DNA of 35,925 nt from Verrucomicrobiota bacterium (GTDB lineage Bacteria > Verrucomicrobiota > Verrucomicrobiia > Verrucomicrobiales > Akkermansiaceae), in assembly GCA_004293285.1 (NCBI GenBank), contig RDYF01000101.1, positions 1-35,925 on the forward strand. The letters run 5' to 3'. Positions within the stretch are counted from its first letter, which is position 1, and each line of letters opens with the position of its first letter. The notes below the pieces were generated by a model, which worked only from the letters and a program-made list of their open reading frames with translations, was not told where the DNA came from and made no database searches. A program made the position numbers and the translations under genes. Positions 1 to 8,444 of this stretch are shown one piece after another.

Positions 1-900
1 CACGCCGCACCGTATTGCGTGTTCCAAGAGCCCGGCCTCGTCGAGCGCTCTGCACGCGATTTGCTGACCGATGACATTGATCAGGTGATCTGCGATTGCC
101 CCGAAACCACCGAAGCAATTCGCGAAGTCGCGGGGAAAGTTTCTCGTCGCGCCAAACGACGCATCCACTACATGAGCGGAGCCGTGCCGCTGTTTGATCG
201 CATCGGCATCCAAAAGCAGATCGACGAAGCCTTTTCCCGTCAAGTTTGGCTGCCTTGTGGCGGTTATATCGTCATCGATGAAACCGAAGCGCTGATTGCC
301 ATCGACGTCAATACCGGTCGCAACCGCGGCAATAAGGATCAGGAAAAAATGATTCTCGAAACCAACATCGAGGCCGCACAGGCTGTCGCACGACAACTCC
401 GACTGCGCAACATCGGCGGTCTGGTGGTCGTGGACTTCATCGACATGCGCCATCGCAAGGACCAAATGGCCGTCTACAAGGCGATGAAAGAACGTGTCAA
501 AAAGGACAAAGCCAAAACCCAAGTGCTGCAAATCTCTTCGATCGGTCTGATGGAAATGACGCGTCAACGACTCAATGAATCGCTGCGCGACTCGATGTAT
601 GAGCCCTGCCCTTACTGCGCAGGTCGCGGACGTGTGAAGACCACCATGACGATGTCGGTAGAAGTACAGCGTCAGCTCAACACCATCATTCAGAAAAACG
701 CCCATCAAGGCGATCTGATCGTCATGGTCAATACCGATGTTCTCAACCGCTTCCGCACCGAAGACTCGCGAATCTTGATGGAGCTCGAACGATCGCACAA
801 TGGCCGCTTGATTTTCCGCGCCGATGCCGCGATGCATCGCGAGCGCTTTGCGATCATCGATGCCGCCACGGAGAAGACGATTTATCAATCGTTAGCCTAG
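1..900 (+). CDS. rng: Ribonuclease E/G family endoribonuclease, C-terminal part (5' end outside window)
   Basis: The frame is open from the first base, so the gene starts upstream; about 299 codons are visible. The visible part covers the DNase I-like catalytic subdomain and the zinc link. AIDVNTGR (near base 300) and VVVDFIDMR (near base 430) carry the two aspartates that bind the catalytic metal in RNase E, and CPYCAGRG (near base 605) is the CPxC zinc-link motif that holds the dimer together. Only about 90 residues follow the zinc link, with no long disordered degradosome scaffold, so the C-terminus resembles RNase G more than E. coli RNase E. The family cleaves single-stranded, AU-rich RNA with a 5' monophosphate in mRNA decay and rRNA/tRNA processing. 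A strong terminator follows 20 bases after the stop codon. Family assignment is firm; the choice of rng over rne is not. Confidence 0.93.
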   Translation, partial: HAAPYCVFQEPGLVERSARDLLTDDIDQVICDCPETTEAIREVAGKVSRRAKRRIHYMSGAVPLFDRIGIQKQIDEAFSRQVWLPCGGYIVIDETEALIAIDVNTGRNRGNKDQEKMILETNIEAAQAVARQLRLRNIGGLVVVDFIDMRHRKDQMAVYKAMKERVKKDKAKTQVLQISSIGLMEMTRQRLNESLRDSMYEPCPYCAGRGRVKTTMTMSVEVQRQLNTIIQKNAHQGDLIVMVNTDVLNRFRTEDSRILMELERSHNGRLIFRADAAMHRERFAIIDAATEKTIYQSLA

Positions 901-920
901 TCACTGAGCAGCTCACCAAG

Positions 921-953
921 ACCCCATTTCCGCTCACGGAGATGGGGTTTTTT
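921..953 (+). terminator. Rho-independent terminator of the RNase E/G gene
   Basis: CCCCATTTCCG pairs with CGGAGATGGGG across a four-base CTCA loop (one G-T wobble) and is followed directly by six T residues on the plus strand. It lies 20 bases after the RNase E/G stop codon. The minus strand has no T-run at this hairpin, so it acts for the plus-strand gene only. It overlaps the last codons of the oppositely oriented MFS gene. Confidence 0.88.
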
Positions 954-2151
954 CGTGGAAACTTTTCGCAAACCACAGCAAGCAGAGTAGTGTGAATATC
1001 GTTAGAATTAGCCAATACATGCCCCAATCGCCATGATTGGCTACAGTCCAAGCGTGAAGCAGATGCAGCAGTATGGTGCCCAACAAGGCGCCGACTCCAT
1101 TGGTCAGCAAGCCCAGCAGCCCTTGCATTTGTCCTCGCATCCCGGGATCGACACGCAGGTCCAAAAAAATCTGACTGGTGAGGAAAAACAAGGTGTAACA
1201 AACCCCGTGAATCGCGATACCAAACCACATGCCGACCATCCCACCGGTGTAACCCGCGTAGGCAAAGGCCACAAATCGCAGCACGCAGCAAACCAGACCG
1301 ATCAATAGCAAAAATTTCATGCGATAGCGCGCCATCAACCAGCCCGTGATCGCCATCGCCGCGACTTCGCTCCATTGCCCGAAACTCATCGTAAAGGTCG
1401 AACGCGCATCCCCCAGATCGCGCAGATGCTCGGGGGTGTGCATGTAAAACGACGTAATCGGCATCGTCAATAAGGCCGAAGCAAGAAGCAGCACGCGCAT
1501 TTCTTTCTGTCGCAGCAAACGAAAGGCATCGAACCCTAACAAACTCCGCCACGAGCCCGCTCGACCTCGGATCAGTCGGCATACCGCCCCCGCATAGCCC
1601 GCCAGCGCTGAGGCATCGGCACGCAACACCAAGCTCGCGAACCAACCACCGAGGATCCAGCCGATCGTGCAACACAGTCGAACATGCGGGAATTGTCGCT
1701 CGGGCTGCGGCAAATGGGTCATCGCAATGGTGATCACCAAGCTCCACAAAGGTGCCGCGACTACTGAGGTAAGGAAGAACCACGACAAGAACCACCAAGG
1801 CGATTGATCGCTGCGCAAGCCGTGAAAAGCACAGAGCATGGTGACACTGCTGACCACACAAATCCAGCCGGCGATCTTTTGTGCCGCAAACTTTTGATCC
1901 GCCAAGGCACCACTCATCAACGGCGAAAGCAACGACGCCACGGGCATGATGAAAAATGCCAGACTCACCCACTCCGCGCCCCAACCGGTCGCAAGAATGG
2001 CATTGGTCAAGCCCGGCAACCACATGCCTGGCCCCATGCCCATCATGAAACACATCAGGCACAGACGCCACATCAGCGAGGCCGATGCCCCACACCTTGG
2101 CTCGATGACTTCTGCGCTCGAAACCTCTGCAAGCTTGTCATTCGCATCCAT
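934..2151 (-). CDS. MFS transporter resembling nucleoside:H+ symporters, with a shortened TM6
   Basis: A 405-residue, strongly hydrophobic protein whose pattern of transmembrane segments fits the major facilitator superfamily. The spacing and motifs such as FHRKH-less loops, GQWSEVAAM in the second half and a long hydrophobic C-terminal pair resemble the nucleoside:H+ symporter (NupG/XapB) branch; substrate is not determinable. Around residues 180-195 the sixth helix begins (ALAGYAGAVC) and then runs straight into basic residues (RLIRGRAGSW), so TM6 looks about 15-20 residues short; this could be an in-frame loss. The ATG at 2151 is preceded by AAGGTGG and GGAG, giving a usable ribosome-binding site. 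It starts 12 bases after the stop of the DUF2062 gene on the same strand, so the two are probably co-transcribed. Its 3' end overlaps the RNase E/G terminator. Confidence 0.8.
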   Translation of the reverse strand: MDANDKLAEVSSAEVIEPRCGASASLMWRLCLMCFMMGMGPGMWLPGLTNAILATGWGAEWVSLAFFIMPVASLLSPLMSGALADQKFAAQKIAGWICVVSSVTMLCAFHGLRSDQSPWWFLSWFFLTSVVAAPLWSLVITIAMTHLPQPERQFPHVRLCCTIGWILGGWFASLVLRADASALAGYAGAVCRLIRGRAGSWRSLLGFDAFRLLRQKEMRVLLLASALLTMPITSFYMHTPEHLRDLGDARSTFTMSFGQWSEVAAMAITGWLMARYRMKFLLLIGLVCCVLRFVAFAYAGYTGGMVGMWFGIAIHGVCYTLFFLTSQIFLDLRVDPGMRGQMQGLLGLLTNGVGALLGTILLHLLHAWTVANHGDWGMYWLILTIFTLLCLLWFAKSFHEKTPSP

Positions 2152-2163
2152 CTCCGTGCCACC

Positions 2164-2757
2164 TTACCCCTCCATGTTTTTCGCGCGCAGCGCCGGTTTG
2201 AGGCCTCGCTGCCTTTGTTCGCGCGATGAATCTTCTCTCTTAGAAGGCAAATGATGCGGTAGAATCAAAGAAATGAGGTGCACTAGCGGATAGGCAAGCA
2301 TCGACGCCAACACACCGCTCAGCAACATGCCCAACACAAAATTCGCCGCATTGCACTCGATGCTTGTGTAGGGAAAAATTCCTGTCACATCCAAGAAGGA
2401 AGGCACAGGAACATCGAACCATTGGCGAACATATTGCCCCAAGCGAACTTGCATTAGCGCTAAGGGAATGTTGGTCAGAGGATTGGAAATCCATACCACA
2501 AGCATCGCAAAAGGAACATTCACCCGCGAACGAATGGCGAAGAAGGCTGAAACGATGCTCTGAAATGGCATCGGCAGCATCATCGAAAAGAACAATCCAA
2601 TCGCCAAACCGTGCGAGACCGTGGTCCGACAAGGTTTCCACAAACGACGATTGGTGAGCCGATGAACCAAACCTGAAAAAAAGCGATTGCTGCGCATCTG
2701 AGGGCTGCGCAGTTGACGGTAAAAGCGCCGCACGAATTTGAGATAATGACGCTGCAT
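2164..2757 (-). CDS. DUF2062 domain membrane protein
   Basis: About 197 residues. The central part matches the DUF2062 pattern: a basic N-terminus, a hydrophobic run with GLAIGLFFSMMLPMPFQS, then FAMLVVWISNPLTNIPL, and a final membrane pair near residues 140-170. The tail is short, charged and rich in Arg and Lys. DUF2062 proteins are small inner-membrane proteins of unknown biochemical role. The ATG at 2757 is chosen over a TTG at 2769 in the same frame because ATG is far commoner and nothing upstream favours the longer form. It lies directly upstream of the MFS gene, and its start faces uppP on the other strand, with 84 bases between the two start codons that must hold both promoters. Confidence 0.82.
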   Translation of the reverse strand: MQRHYLKFVRRFYRQLRSPQMRSNRFFSGLVHRLTNRRLWKPCRTTVSHGLAIGLFFSMMLPMPFQSIVSAFFAIRSRVNVPFAMLVVWISNPLTNIPLALMQVRLGQYVRQWFDVPVPSFLDVTGIFPYTSIECNAANFVLGMLLSGVLASMLAYPLVHLISLILPHHLPSKREDSSREQRQRGLKPALRAKNMEG

Positions 2758-2841
2758 GGACGCGCACAAGTTGCACTAGCTGTCACACGACCGCAAGCGG
2801 ATTTCCTTGATGTTTTCGCCCGATTGAGAAAGGCTATCGCC

Positions 2842-3717
2842 ATGGAATGGTGGCAGTCATTGGTGTTGGGTTTGGTCGAAGGAATCACGGAGTATCTCCC
2901 AGTGAGCTCGACAGGGCATTTGCTCATCACGCAGCGTCTCATGGGCATTGGGCTCGCCGATGACAAAACGGCCGCCGATGCTTTTGCGATCAGCATTCAA
3001 GGCGGCGCGATCGCGGCAGTGATGGGGCTTTATTTCAAACACGTCTGGCAAATGCTGCTTGGGCTCGTCGGCAAATCGAGAGAAGGTTTGCATCTGCTGC
3101 TGATGCTCTGCACCGCGTTTTTGCCCGCTGCGGTGATGGCTTTGACCTTGGAAAAATGGATCAAAGCAACTCTCTTTGGCATCACTCCCATCATCACCGC
3201 ATGGATCATCGGCGGATTGGCGATTTTGCTCATCGTCCGCCGCAAGCGCGCAACACCACCAGAGTCTTCGCAACTGTCGCTTTCACAACTCACTTGGCGC
3301 ATGGCCTTGGTCATCGGACTCTTGCAATGTGTCGCCATGTGGCCCGGCACCAGCCGCAGCTTGATGACCATCGCTGCGGGACTGCTGGTAGGTCTGCGAC
3401 CCAAGGATGCGGTGGAGTTTTCGTTCTTGCTTGGCGTTCTCACCCTCGGCGCTGCCACCAGCAAGGATACCCTCGAATACGGCTCGTTGATGCTGGAAAA
3501 TTTCGGCATCACCAACTTGGTCGTGGGCTTCCTCGCATCGACCATTTCCGCCGCTCTCGCAGTGAAATGGTTGGTTTCTTATCTGCAAAAGCACGGCATG
3601 GCGGTTTTTGGCTACTACCGCATTCTCATCGGCCTCGCCGCACTGGTCTTGTGCCATTATGGGATTCTCCACGAGGGCTCCACACCACCCGTCAAGCCTG
3701 TCGAGCATGCGCCGTGA
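2842..3717 (+). CDS. uppP: Undecaprenyl-diphosphatase UppP (BacA)
   Basis: A 291-residue polytopic membrane protein that dephosphorylates undecaprenyl pyrophosphate to recycle the lipid carrier for peptidoglycan and other cell-wall polymers; extra copies of the family confer bacitracin resistance. Both signature motifs are present: EGITEYLPVSSTGHL near the N-terminus (the E-xxx-E motif and SSTGH) and PGTSRSLMT around residue 168 (the PGxSRSxxT phosphatase motif). Length matches the usual 265-295 residues, with about eight hydrophobic segments. The start MEWWQSLVLGLVEGITEYL was chosen because the family begins just before this motif and GAGAAAGG lies 8 bases upstream of the ATG; longer in-frame extensions look like non-coding sequence. 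The M23 peptidase gene follows 48 bases downstream. Confidence 0.97.
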   Translation: MEWWQSLVLGLVEGITEYLPVSSTGHLLITQRLMGIGLADDKTAADAFAISIQGGAIAAVMGLYFKHVWQMLLGLVGKSREGLHLLLMLCTAFLPAAVMALTLEKWIKATLFGITPIITAWIIGGLAILLIVRRKRATPPESSQLSLSQLTWRMALVIGLLQCVAMWPGTSRSLMTIAAGLLVGLRPKDAVEFSFLLGVLTLGAATSKDTLEYGSLMLENFGITNLVVGFLASTISAALAVKWLVSYLQKHGMAVFGYYRILIGLAALVLCHYGILHEGSTPPVKPVEHAP

Positions 3718-3765
3718 TGCGCATTTTCCTTGCCATTCGCGCCGAACAGAAAATACTCAACTTCC

Positions 3766-4425
3766 ATGGATGTGATGACTCAAATGCTGCGCAGCGCTCT
3801 GCTGTTGGCAGCACTGCTGTTTTTGCCTGCGATCAGCAGTGCACAGCAGAAAACCATTCCGCTGTCGCTCGCCGATGGCTTTGATTTTCCCGTCGGTAAG
3901 CCCGATGCCAAGGGCTATTACATTTCGCGCGGCTTGCGACTGCGCTCTCCCGCTCACTTTGGCGAAGACTGGAATGGGCTGGGCGGCGGCGATACGGACC
4001 TCGGCGATCCGATTTACGCAATTGCCGATGGCATTGTGGTGTTTTCCTACGACTGCCAAGCCGCATGGGGCAATGTGGTGCTGATCCGTCACGCCTACCG
4101 ACATCCCAAAACGGGACAAGTGAAATTTTGTGACTCGCAGTATGCTCACCTGCACACGCGAATGGTAAAAAATGGTCAATACGTGAAACGCGGTCAACAA
4201 ATCGGCACGCTCGGATCGAATCGAGGCATGTATGCCGCTCACCTGCATTTTGAAATTCGCCACAACATTTACATTGGACTCAGCCGAGAAGCACCACGAA
4301 CACTGGAACACTGGGCAGCTCCGAGCGATTTCATTCGCCAATTCCGCAAATTGAAAAGCGAGTGGCGCAAGCAGCCTACCCCCATCGGCACCTACCGCGA
4401 CTATCACGGTCGACGCGGATTGTAA
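3766..4425 (+). CDS. Secreted M23-family (LytM-type) peptidase
   Basis: A 219-residue protein with a signal peptide (hydrophobic residues 10-24, likely cut after AISSA) and one M23 domain. The zinc ligands are visible: H64 and D68 in HFGED and H161 in AHLHF, with H128 and H159 as likely catalytic histidines. M23 enzymes cut peptide cross-links in peptidoglycan; some family members are inactive activators, but here the metal-binding set appears complete. There is no LysM or coiled coil. ATG at 3766 is used because it gives a proper signal peptide; ATGs at 3775 and 3784 are also possible. It lies between uppP and the SMUG1-type gene on the same strand with short gaps, which suggests one transcription unit with uppP. 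Confidence 0.87.
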   Translation: MDVMTQMLRSALLLAALLFLPAISSAQQKTIPLSLADGFDFPVGKPDAKGYYISRGLRLRSPAHFGEDWNGLGGGDTDLGDPIYAIADGIVVFSYDCQAAWGNVVLIRHAYRHPKTGQVKFCDSQYAHLHTRMVKNGQYVKRGQQIGTLGSNRGMYAAHLHFEIRHNIYIGLSREAPRTLEHWAAPSDFIRQFRKLKSEWRKQPTPIGTYRDYHGRRGL

Positions 4426-4442
4426 TCCGCAGTCCCTTTGCC

Positions 4443-5177
4443 ATGAGCTCTCATCCCCTCATCGCAGCAGCAGCAGAATTGCGCCAAAGTCTCGACGGAC
4501 TGACCTTTGGCGCACCGGTGAGTCATGTGTATCAACCTCTGGATTACGCTTGGGAATGTCACTCGCGCTATCTGGAACGCTTCGCATCGACGCGAAAAAA
4601 GGTGCTGTTTTTGGGCATGAACCCCGGCCCCAATGGCATGGCACAAACGGGGGTCCCGTTTGGCGAAATCGCAGCAGTGCGCGACTGGATGGGGCTGGAA
4701 ATGCCGATTGGCCAACCACCTCAACCACATCCCAAACGCCCGATTCAGGGCTTTTCTTGTCCTAAGTCCGAAGTCAGTGGTCGACGCCTCTGGGGGCTCT
4801 TTGCGCAGCATTTTCCCCGTGCCGATGATTTTTTCCGCGATCACTTTGTCGCCAATTACTGTCCTCTTGTCTGGATGTCGACCACCGGAGCCAACATCAC
4901 GCCCGATAAAATTTCTGCTGCCGAAATGCGCCCCGTGGAAGAAGCCTGCCTCAACCACCTGCGCCAGGTGATTGCGGCGTTGAAGCCGCAGTTTCTCATC
5001 GGTGTGGGCGCTTTTGCAGAACAGCGGCTGCGCCTCGCTGCACCAGACTTCGCGGGAACGATTGGCAAAATCCTCCACCCTTCCCCCGCTTCACCGGCGG
5101 CGAATCGCGATTGGGCTGGCACGGCACAGAAGCAATTGATCGAGACCGGCGCCTGGCCCGCGTCCCTGATTTTTTGA
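4443..5177 (+). CDS. SMUG1-type uracil-DNA glycosylase
   Basis: A 244-residue cytoplasmic protein matching bacterial SMUG1-like glycosylases, which excise uracil and related oxidised pyrimidines to start base-excision repair. The diagnostic active-site motif GMNPGPNGMAQTGVPFG is at about residues 58-74, and the second motif HPSPASPAANRDW is near residue 212. Between them are the conserved NYCPLVWM and the IGVGAFAE strand. In SMUG1 the asparagine of GMNPGP positions the catalytic water and the histidine of HPSP stabilises the leaving base; both are present. The ATG at 4443 fits the family start and falls 17 bases after the M23 stop; an upstream extension would overlap the M23 gene. Confidence 0.93.
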   Translation: MSSHPLIAAAAELRQSLDGLTFGAPVSHVYQPLDYAWECHSRYLERFASTRKKVLFLGMNPGPNGMAQTGVPFGEIAAVRDWMGLEMPIGQPPQPHPKRPIQGFSCPKSEVSGRRLWGLFAQHFPRADDFFRDHFVANYCPLVWMSTTGANITPDKISAAEMRPVEEACLNHLRQVIAALKPQFLIGVGAFAEQRLRLAAPDFAGTIGKILHPSPASPAANRDWAGTAQKQLIETGAWPASLIF

Positions 5178-5212
5178 TTGGTAAATGACCCGCTCCCCTC
5201 TTAGCTTGTCGC

Positions 5213-6436
5213 ATGACGAGCATTGGCACTCCATTTACGGCAAACGCAACGCGCGTTCTGCTCTGCGGATCGGGCGAACTGGGCAAGGAATTGGTCATCG
5301 AACTGCAACGCTACGGCGTCGAGGTCATCGCGGTCGATAGCTATGCGAACGCCCCAGCCATGCAGGTAGCGGATCGATCGCATGTCATTTCCATGCTCGA
5401 TGCCGCCGCCCTGCGCGCCGTGATCGAAGCGGAAAAGCCGCATCTCATTGTGCCGGAAGTCGAGGCGATTGCGACCGATGCCCTCGCGGCCATCGAAGCC
5501 GAGGGACTGGCGACCGTGATCCCGACCGCGCGAGCCACGCAGTTGACGATGAATCGCGAAGGCATTCGCCGCCTCGCCGCCGAGCAACTGGGTTTGAAGA
5601 CATCGCCCTACCGCTTTGCCGCCACGGAAGAAGAATACCACGCTGCCGTTGCCGAGATCGGACTGCCTTGCGTCGTCAAACCCATCATGAGCTCCTCGGG
5701 CAAGGGGCAAAGCACCGTCAAACACCCGGAAGACATCCAAGCCGCCTGGGATTACGCGCAAAAAGGTGGTCGTGCCGGAAAAGGAAAGGTCATCGTCGAG
5801 GGCTTTGTCGAATTCGACTACGAAATCACCCAGCTCACGGTGCGTCACGTGGGTGGCACTTCTTTTTGCGAGCCGATTGGTCACATTCAGGTCGATGGCG
5901 ATTACCGCGAAAGCTGGCAACCTCATCCCATGAGCCCGCTGGCACAACAGCGCGCCCAAGACTACGCCAAGGCCATCACTGATGCCCTCGGCGGTCGCGG
6001 GATCTTTGGCGTGGAGCTTTTTGTCCAAGGCGATGATGTCATTTTTTCGGAAGTTTCACCGCGTCCGCACGACACCGGCATGGTGACGATGATTTCGCAA
6101 GATCTCTCGCAATTCGCCCTGCACGCACGCGCCATTTTGGGCCTGCCCATTCCAGCGATTCGGCTGCATCGGCCATCGGCTTCCTCGGTGCTTTTGGTCG
6201 AAGGAGAATCACAGGCACCGATCTACCATGGGCTCAACGACGCGCTCGCTCGCCGCGACACCCAAGTTCGCCTCTTCGGCAAACCGAGCGTGCAGGGCAG
6301 ACGGCGCATGGGCGTAGCACTCGCCAGTGCCGAAACCGTGGCAGAAGCCCGCCAAATTGCCCTAGCGGCAAGCGCGGCGATAACGGTGGAAATGGAACTC
6401 ACTCCGGCCATTCCAAAGCCAGATAGTCATACATGA
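5213..6436 (+). CDS. purT: Formate-dependent phosphoribosylglycinamide formyltransferase (PurT)
   Basis: A 407-residue ATP-grasp enzyme that formylates GAR using formate and ATP, the folate-independent third step of purine synthesis. It aligns along its full length with E. coli PurT (392 residues). The N-terminal GSGELGKE nucleotide-binding loop, [13 protein letters not shown], the ATP-grasp loop [26 protein letters not shown] and the metal-binding [13 protein letters not shown] are all present and unbroken. The ATG at 5213 is the natural start, 35 bases after the glycosylase stop. The last 38 bases overlap the end of the convergent PL4 lyase gene. It is a useful control showing that not all genes in this window carry internal losses. 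Confidence 0.97.
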   Translation: MTSIGTPFTANATRVLLCGSGELGKELVIELQRYGVEVIAVDSYANAPAMQVADRSHVISMLDAAALRAVIEAEKPHLIVPEVEAIATDALAAIEAEGLATVIPTARATQLTMNREGIRRLAAEQLGLKTSPYRFAATEEEYHAAVAEIGLPCVVKPIMSSSGKGQSTVKHPEDIQAAWDYAQKGGRAGKGKVIVEGFVEFDYEITQLTVRHVGGTSFCEPIGHIQVDGDYRESWQPHPMSPLAQQRAQDYAKAITDALGGRGIFGVELFVQGDDVIFSEVSPRPHDTGMVTMISQDLSQFALHARAILGLPIPAIRLHRPSASSVLLVEGESQAPIYHGLNDALARRDTQVRLFGKPSVQGRRRMGVALASAETVAEARQIALAASAAITVEMELTPAIPKPDSHT

Positions 6437-8285
6437 CATGCACCGCGGCACTCTCTTGGCGCTGCTGGGTCAGAGTGATCGCGTTTTCTCCTTGCCGCAG
6501 CATGCCGACAGGGAAATCGACATAAACGACCTGATATTTCCCGTGGGAACTTTGTCGCAACAAGGTATTTCCTGCGGGACATGAAGGATAAAAGTTTTTT
6601 ACCACCTTGTCGTTGACCTTCACTTCCACACGCGCGCGATGAGCACTGGCAATCGCGAGAATCAGTCGCGCCTCCCCACTCGCAGGCACTTGCGCGATGG
6701 GAAAACGCACCATCCACGGCCATGCCACCGGTTTGTCCCGCACCAAGTAGGAACCCTGCGCGAAGCCCCAATCTTTGGCAGGAGTCGATTTGCCGACATG
6801 ATAGACCAGCGGATTGGGCAGTTCTTGGGAAAAGCGCCGAAACAAATAGCACTCGAAAAAACGATCGGAATACTGAAACTCCGCCGCTCGACGATCGGGA
6901 ATGCCGATCTCCCAAAGCAGGGTTTTGCCCAAACGCGGCACCTGCCAGTGGATCTCGCCCAGCTCATTGTTTCCTCGACGAACAGTCACTTGCCGCTTTT
7001 CCCATTCGCCCACCACTCCCGCGCCGAAAACGCTGAGAGTGTATTCGCCGGGTCGCACGTGAGGCAGCACGAACCGACCATCCGCGCCGCTCTTGGTCCA
7101 GTATTGATAGCCGTTGGAGTCCGATTGAAAATTCCCTCCTTCGGCAGGTTGAGATAAGCCCACCCAAAAGCCCGCCGACGATTGCTTCGGCTTCAAGGCA
7201 TCGGTCACTCGCAAACTGCCACGCACTTCGCCACGTTGCGCACGGGATGGATAGATTTCCTCACGCTTCACCCAATCATACGGCCACGACTTCCTCTCAC
7301 GCAGCGACCTCGCGCGCGCGTCGCGCCACATCGTATCGACGTCTTTTCCCTGATTCACATAAAGCAAAAACGGCCCCGTGATCTTCTGCCATGCTTCTCC
7401 CGCTTTCAGCTGGATCGAGGAGCCCGCATAATGGTTCATGCCAAAGTGAATGTGAATGATGCCCGAGGCCGATGACAGGTCTTGCTTCATGGGCCCATCG
7501 TTGAAAAATTCGTGACTGCCCAGCACCACCCATGCGCCGACTTTGTTGCGCTCGCTGGCATGCCCCCAGCATCCGACCTGATAGTATTCGAGATTGAACT
7601 CGTATTTGCAATCGTAACGCCCCGCTCGCTTGCCAGAGGTGAGTTCGACAATCTCTGCAATCGATGTTCGCTTGGCTTTCGCCAGATCGGCCGGCGTGGG
7701 CATTTCCCAATTCCTCCGCTCGTCGACACAGATTTTTTCCATCAGCCACTCATCGCTGTTTTTCGTCGGCAAGCCCCAAACCAAGCGCCACTCGCCCACT
7801 TGGCCACTGGGATACTCGCGCGGATGATGCAAGATCGCATAGGTGTAGACTCCGGGATCACCCCGACGCAAGAGGTAGCGGACTTCGATGTCGACTGCCT
7901 GCGGTCCATGCTTGGCCTCGTCCCATTTTTGCCAAAAAGCCACCTCCGCCTGCTCAGCATCGTTGCGAATCATACGAAATTCTCCGCCACGTGGCTGTCG
8001 ATACATTTTTCCGCCGCCCATGCTGTAGTAAATGGGGCGTTTTGGATGCACCATCTCCTGCCCCGCAAAACGCAGGCTCGTCACTGTGGCAAAGCCTTTG
8101 GAAATTTTCGCCTCGACGATGCCATTGCTCATCAACACCTCTCTCCCGAGGTCGCGATAGCTGACATCAGATGCCTTCTGTTGACCGCGCACAGTCGCCA
8201 AACAGAGCCCGCCGAGCAGCAGCATTCTACCAAGGCCCATCAGGCGTTTCTTCGTCGTGTCGCGGAGCGAGATCAGTTGCATCAT
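6399..8285 (-). CDS. Secreted PL4-family rhamnogalacturonan lyase
   Basis: A 628-residue secreted protein with a hydrophobic signal region (residues 18-34, after a basic start). The order fits polysaccharide lyase family 4: an N-terminal beta-sandwich catalytic domain (about 40-340), a small fibronectin-III-like domain with [19 protein letters not shown] (about 355-440), and a C-terminal carbohydrate-binding jelly roll ending in [11 protein letters not shown]. Family-typical stretches include [19 protein letters not shown] and [11 protein letters not shown]4 enzymes cleave the rhamnose-galacturonic acid backbone of rhamnogalacturonan I by beta-elimination outside the cytoplasm. It is convergent with purT and shares 38 bases with it. 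The gene lies 7 kb from the CAZyme array to the right but suits the GH78 rhamnosidase there. ATG at 8282 or the internal methionine at codon 16 are alternative starts. Confidence 0.88.
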   Translation of the reverse strand: MMQLISLRDTTKKRLMGLGRMLLLGGLCLATVRGQQKASDVSYRDLGREVLMSNGIVEAKISKGFATVTSLRFAGQEMVHPKRPIYYSMGGGKMYRQPRGGEFRMIRNDAEQAEVAFWQKWDEAKHGPQAVDIEVRYLLRRGDPGVYTYAILHHPREYPSGQVGEWRLVWGLPTKNSDEWLMEKICVDERRNWEMPTPADLAKAKRTSIAEIVELTSGKRAGRYDCKYEFNLEYYQVGCWGHASERNKVGAWVVLGSHEFFNDGPMKQDLSSASGIIHIHFGMNHYAGSSIQLKAGEAWQKITGPFLLYVNQGKDVDTMWRDARARSLRERKSWPYDWVKREEIYPSRAQRGEVRGSLRVTDALKPKQSSAGFWVGLSQPAEGGNFQSDSNGYQYWTKSGADGRFVLPHVRPGEYTLSVFGAGVVGEWEKRQVTVRRGNNELGEIHWQVPRLGKTLLWEIGIPDRRAAEFQYSDRFFECYLFRRFSQELPNPLVYHVGKSTPAKDWGFAQGSYLVRDKPVAWPWMVRFPIAQVPASGEARLILAIASAHRARVEVKVNDKVVKNFYPSCPAGNTLLRQSSHGKYQVVYVDFPVGMLRQGENAITLTQQRQESAAVHVMYDYLALEWPE

Positions 8286-8387
8286 GAAAAGGGGTCGATC
8301 GGAGTGGAAAAAAGTCTACGCACACAAAACACCCAACCTTTCACCGCCCAAGCTTTACGCCCTGCCTGATTTCCCCCAAATGCAGGC

Positions 8388-8415
8388 TTGCACGACGCGC
8401 AAAGTTGAGTAGTTT
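8388..8415 (+). promoter_or_regulatory. Possible sigma-70-type promoter of htpG
   Basis: TTGCAC and TAGTTT are separated by 16 bases and end about 30 bases upstream of the htpG start codon. The -35-like box is also the left arm of an imperfect palindrome, TTGC-N7-GCAA, which could be an operator. Match quality is moderate and no heat-shock element such as CIRCE is seen. Confidence 0.35.
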
Positions 8416-8444
8416 GCTGCCCGCATTAGCAACACATCTTCCCT

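Noticed and set aside
854..2095. A 413-codon open frame on the minus strand in another frame of the MFS gene
   Set aside because: It overlaps the transporter gene in a different frame, and the transporter reading gives well-placed hydrophobic helices and a ribosome-binding site.
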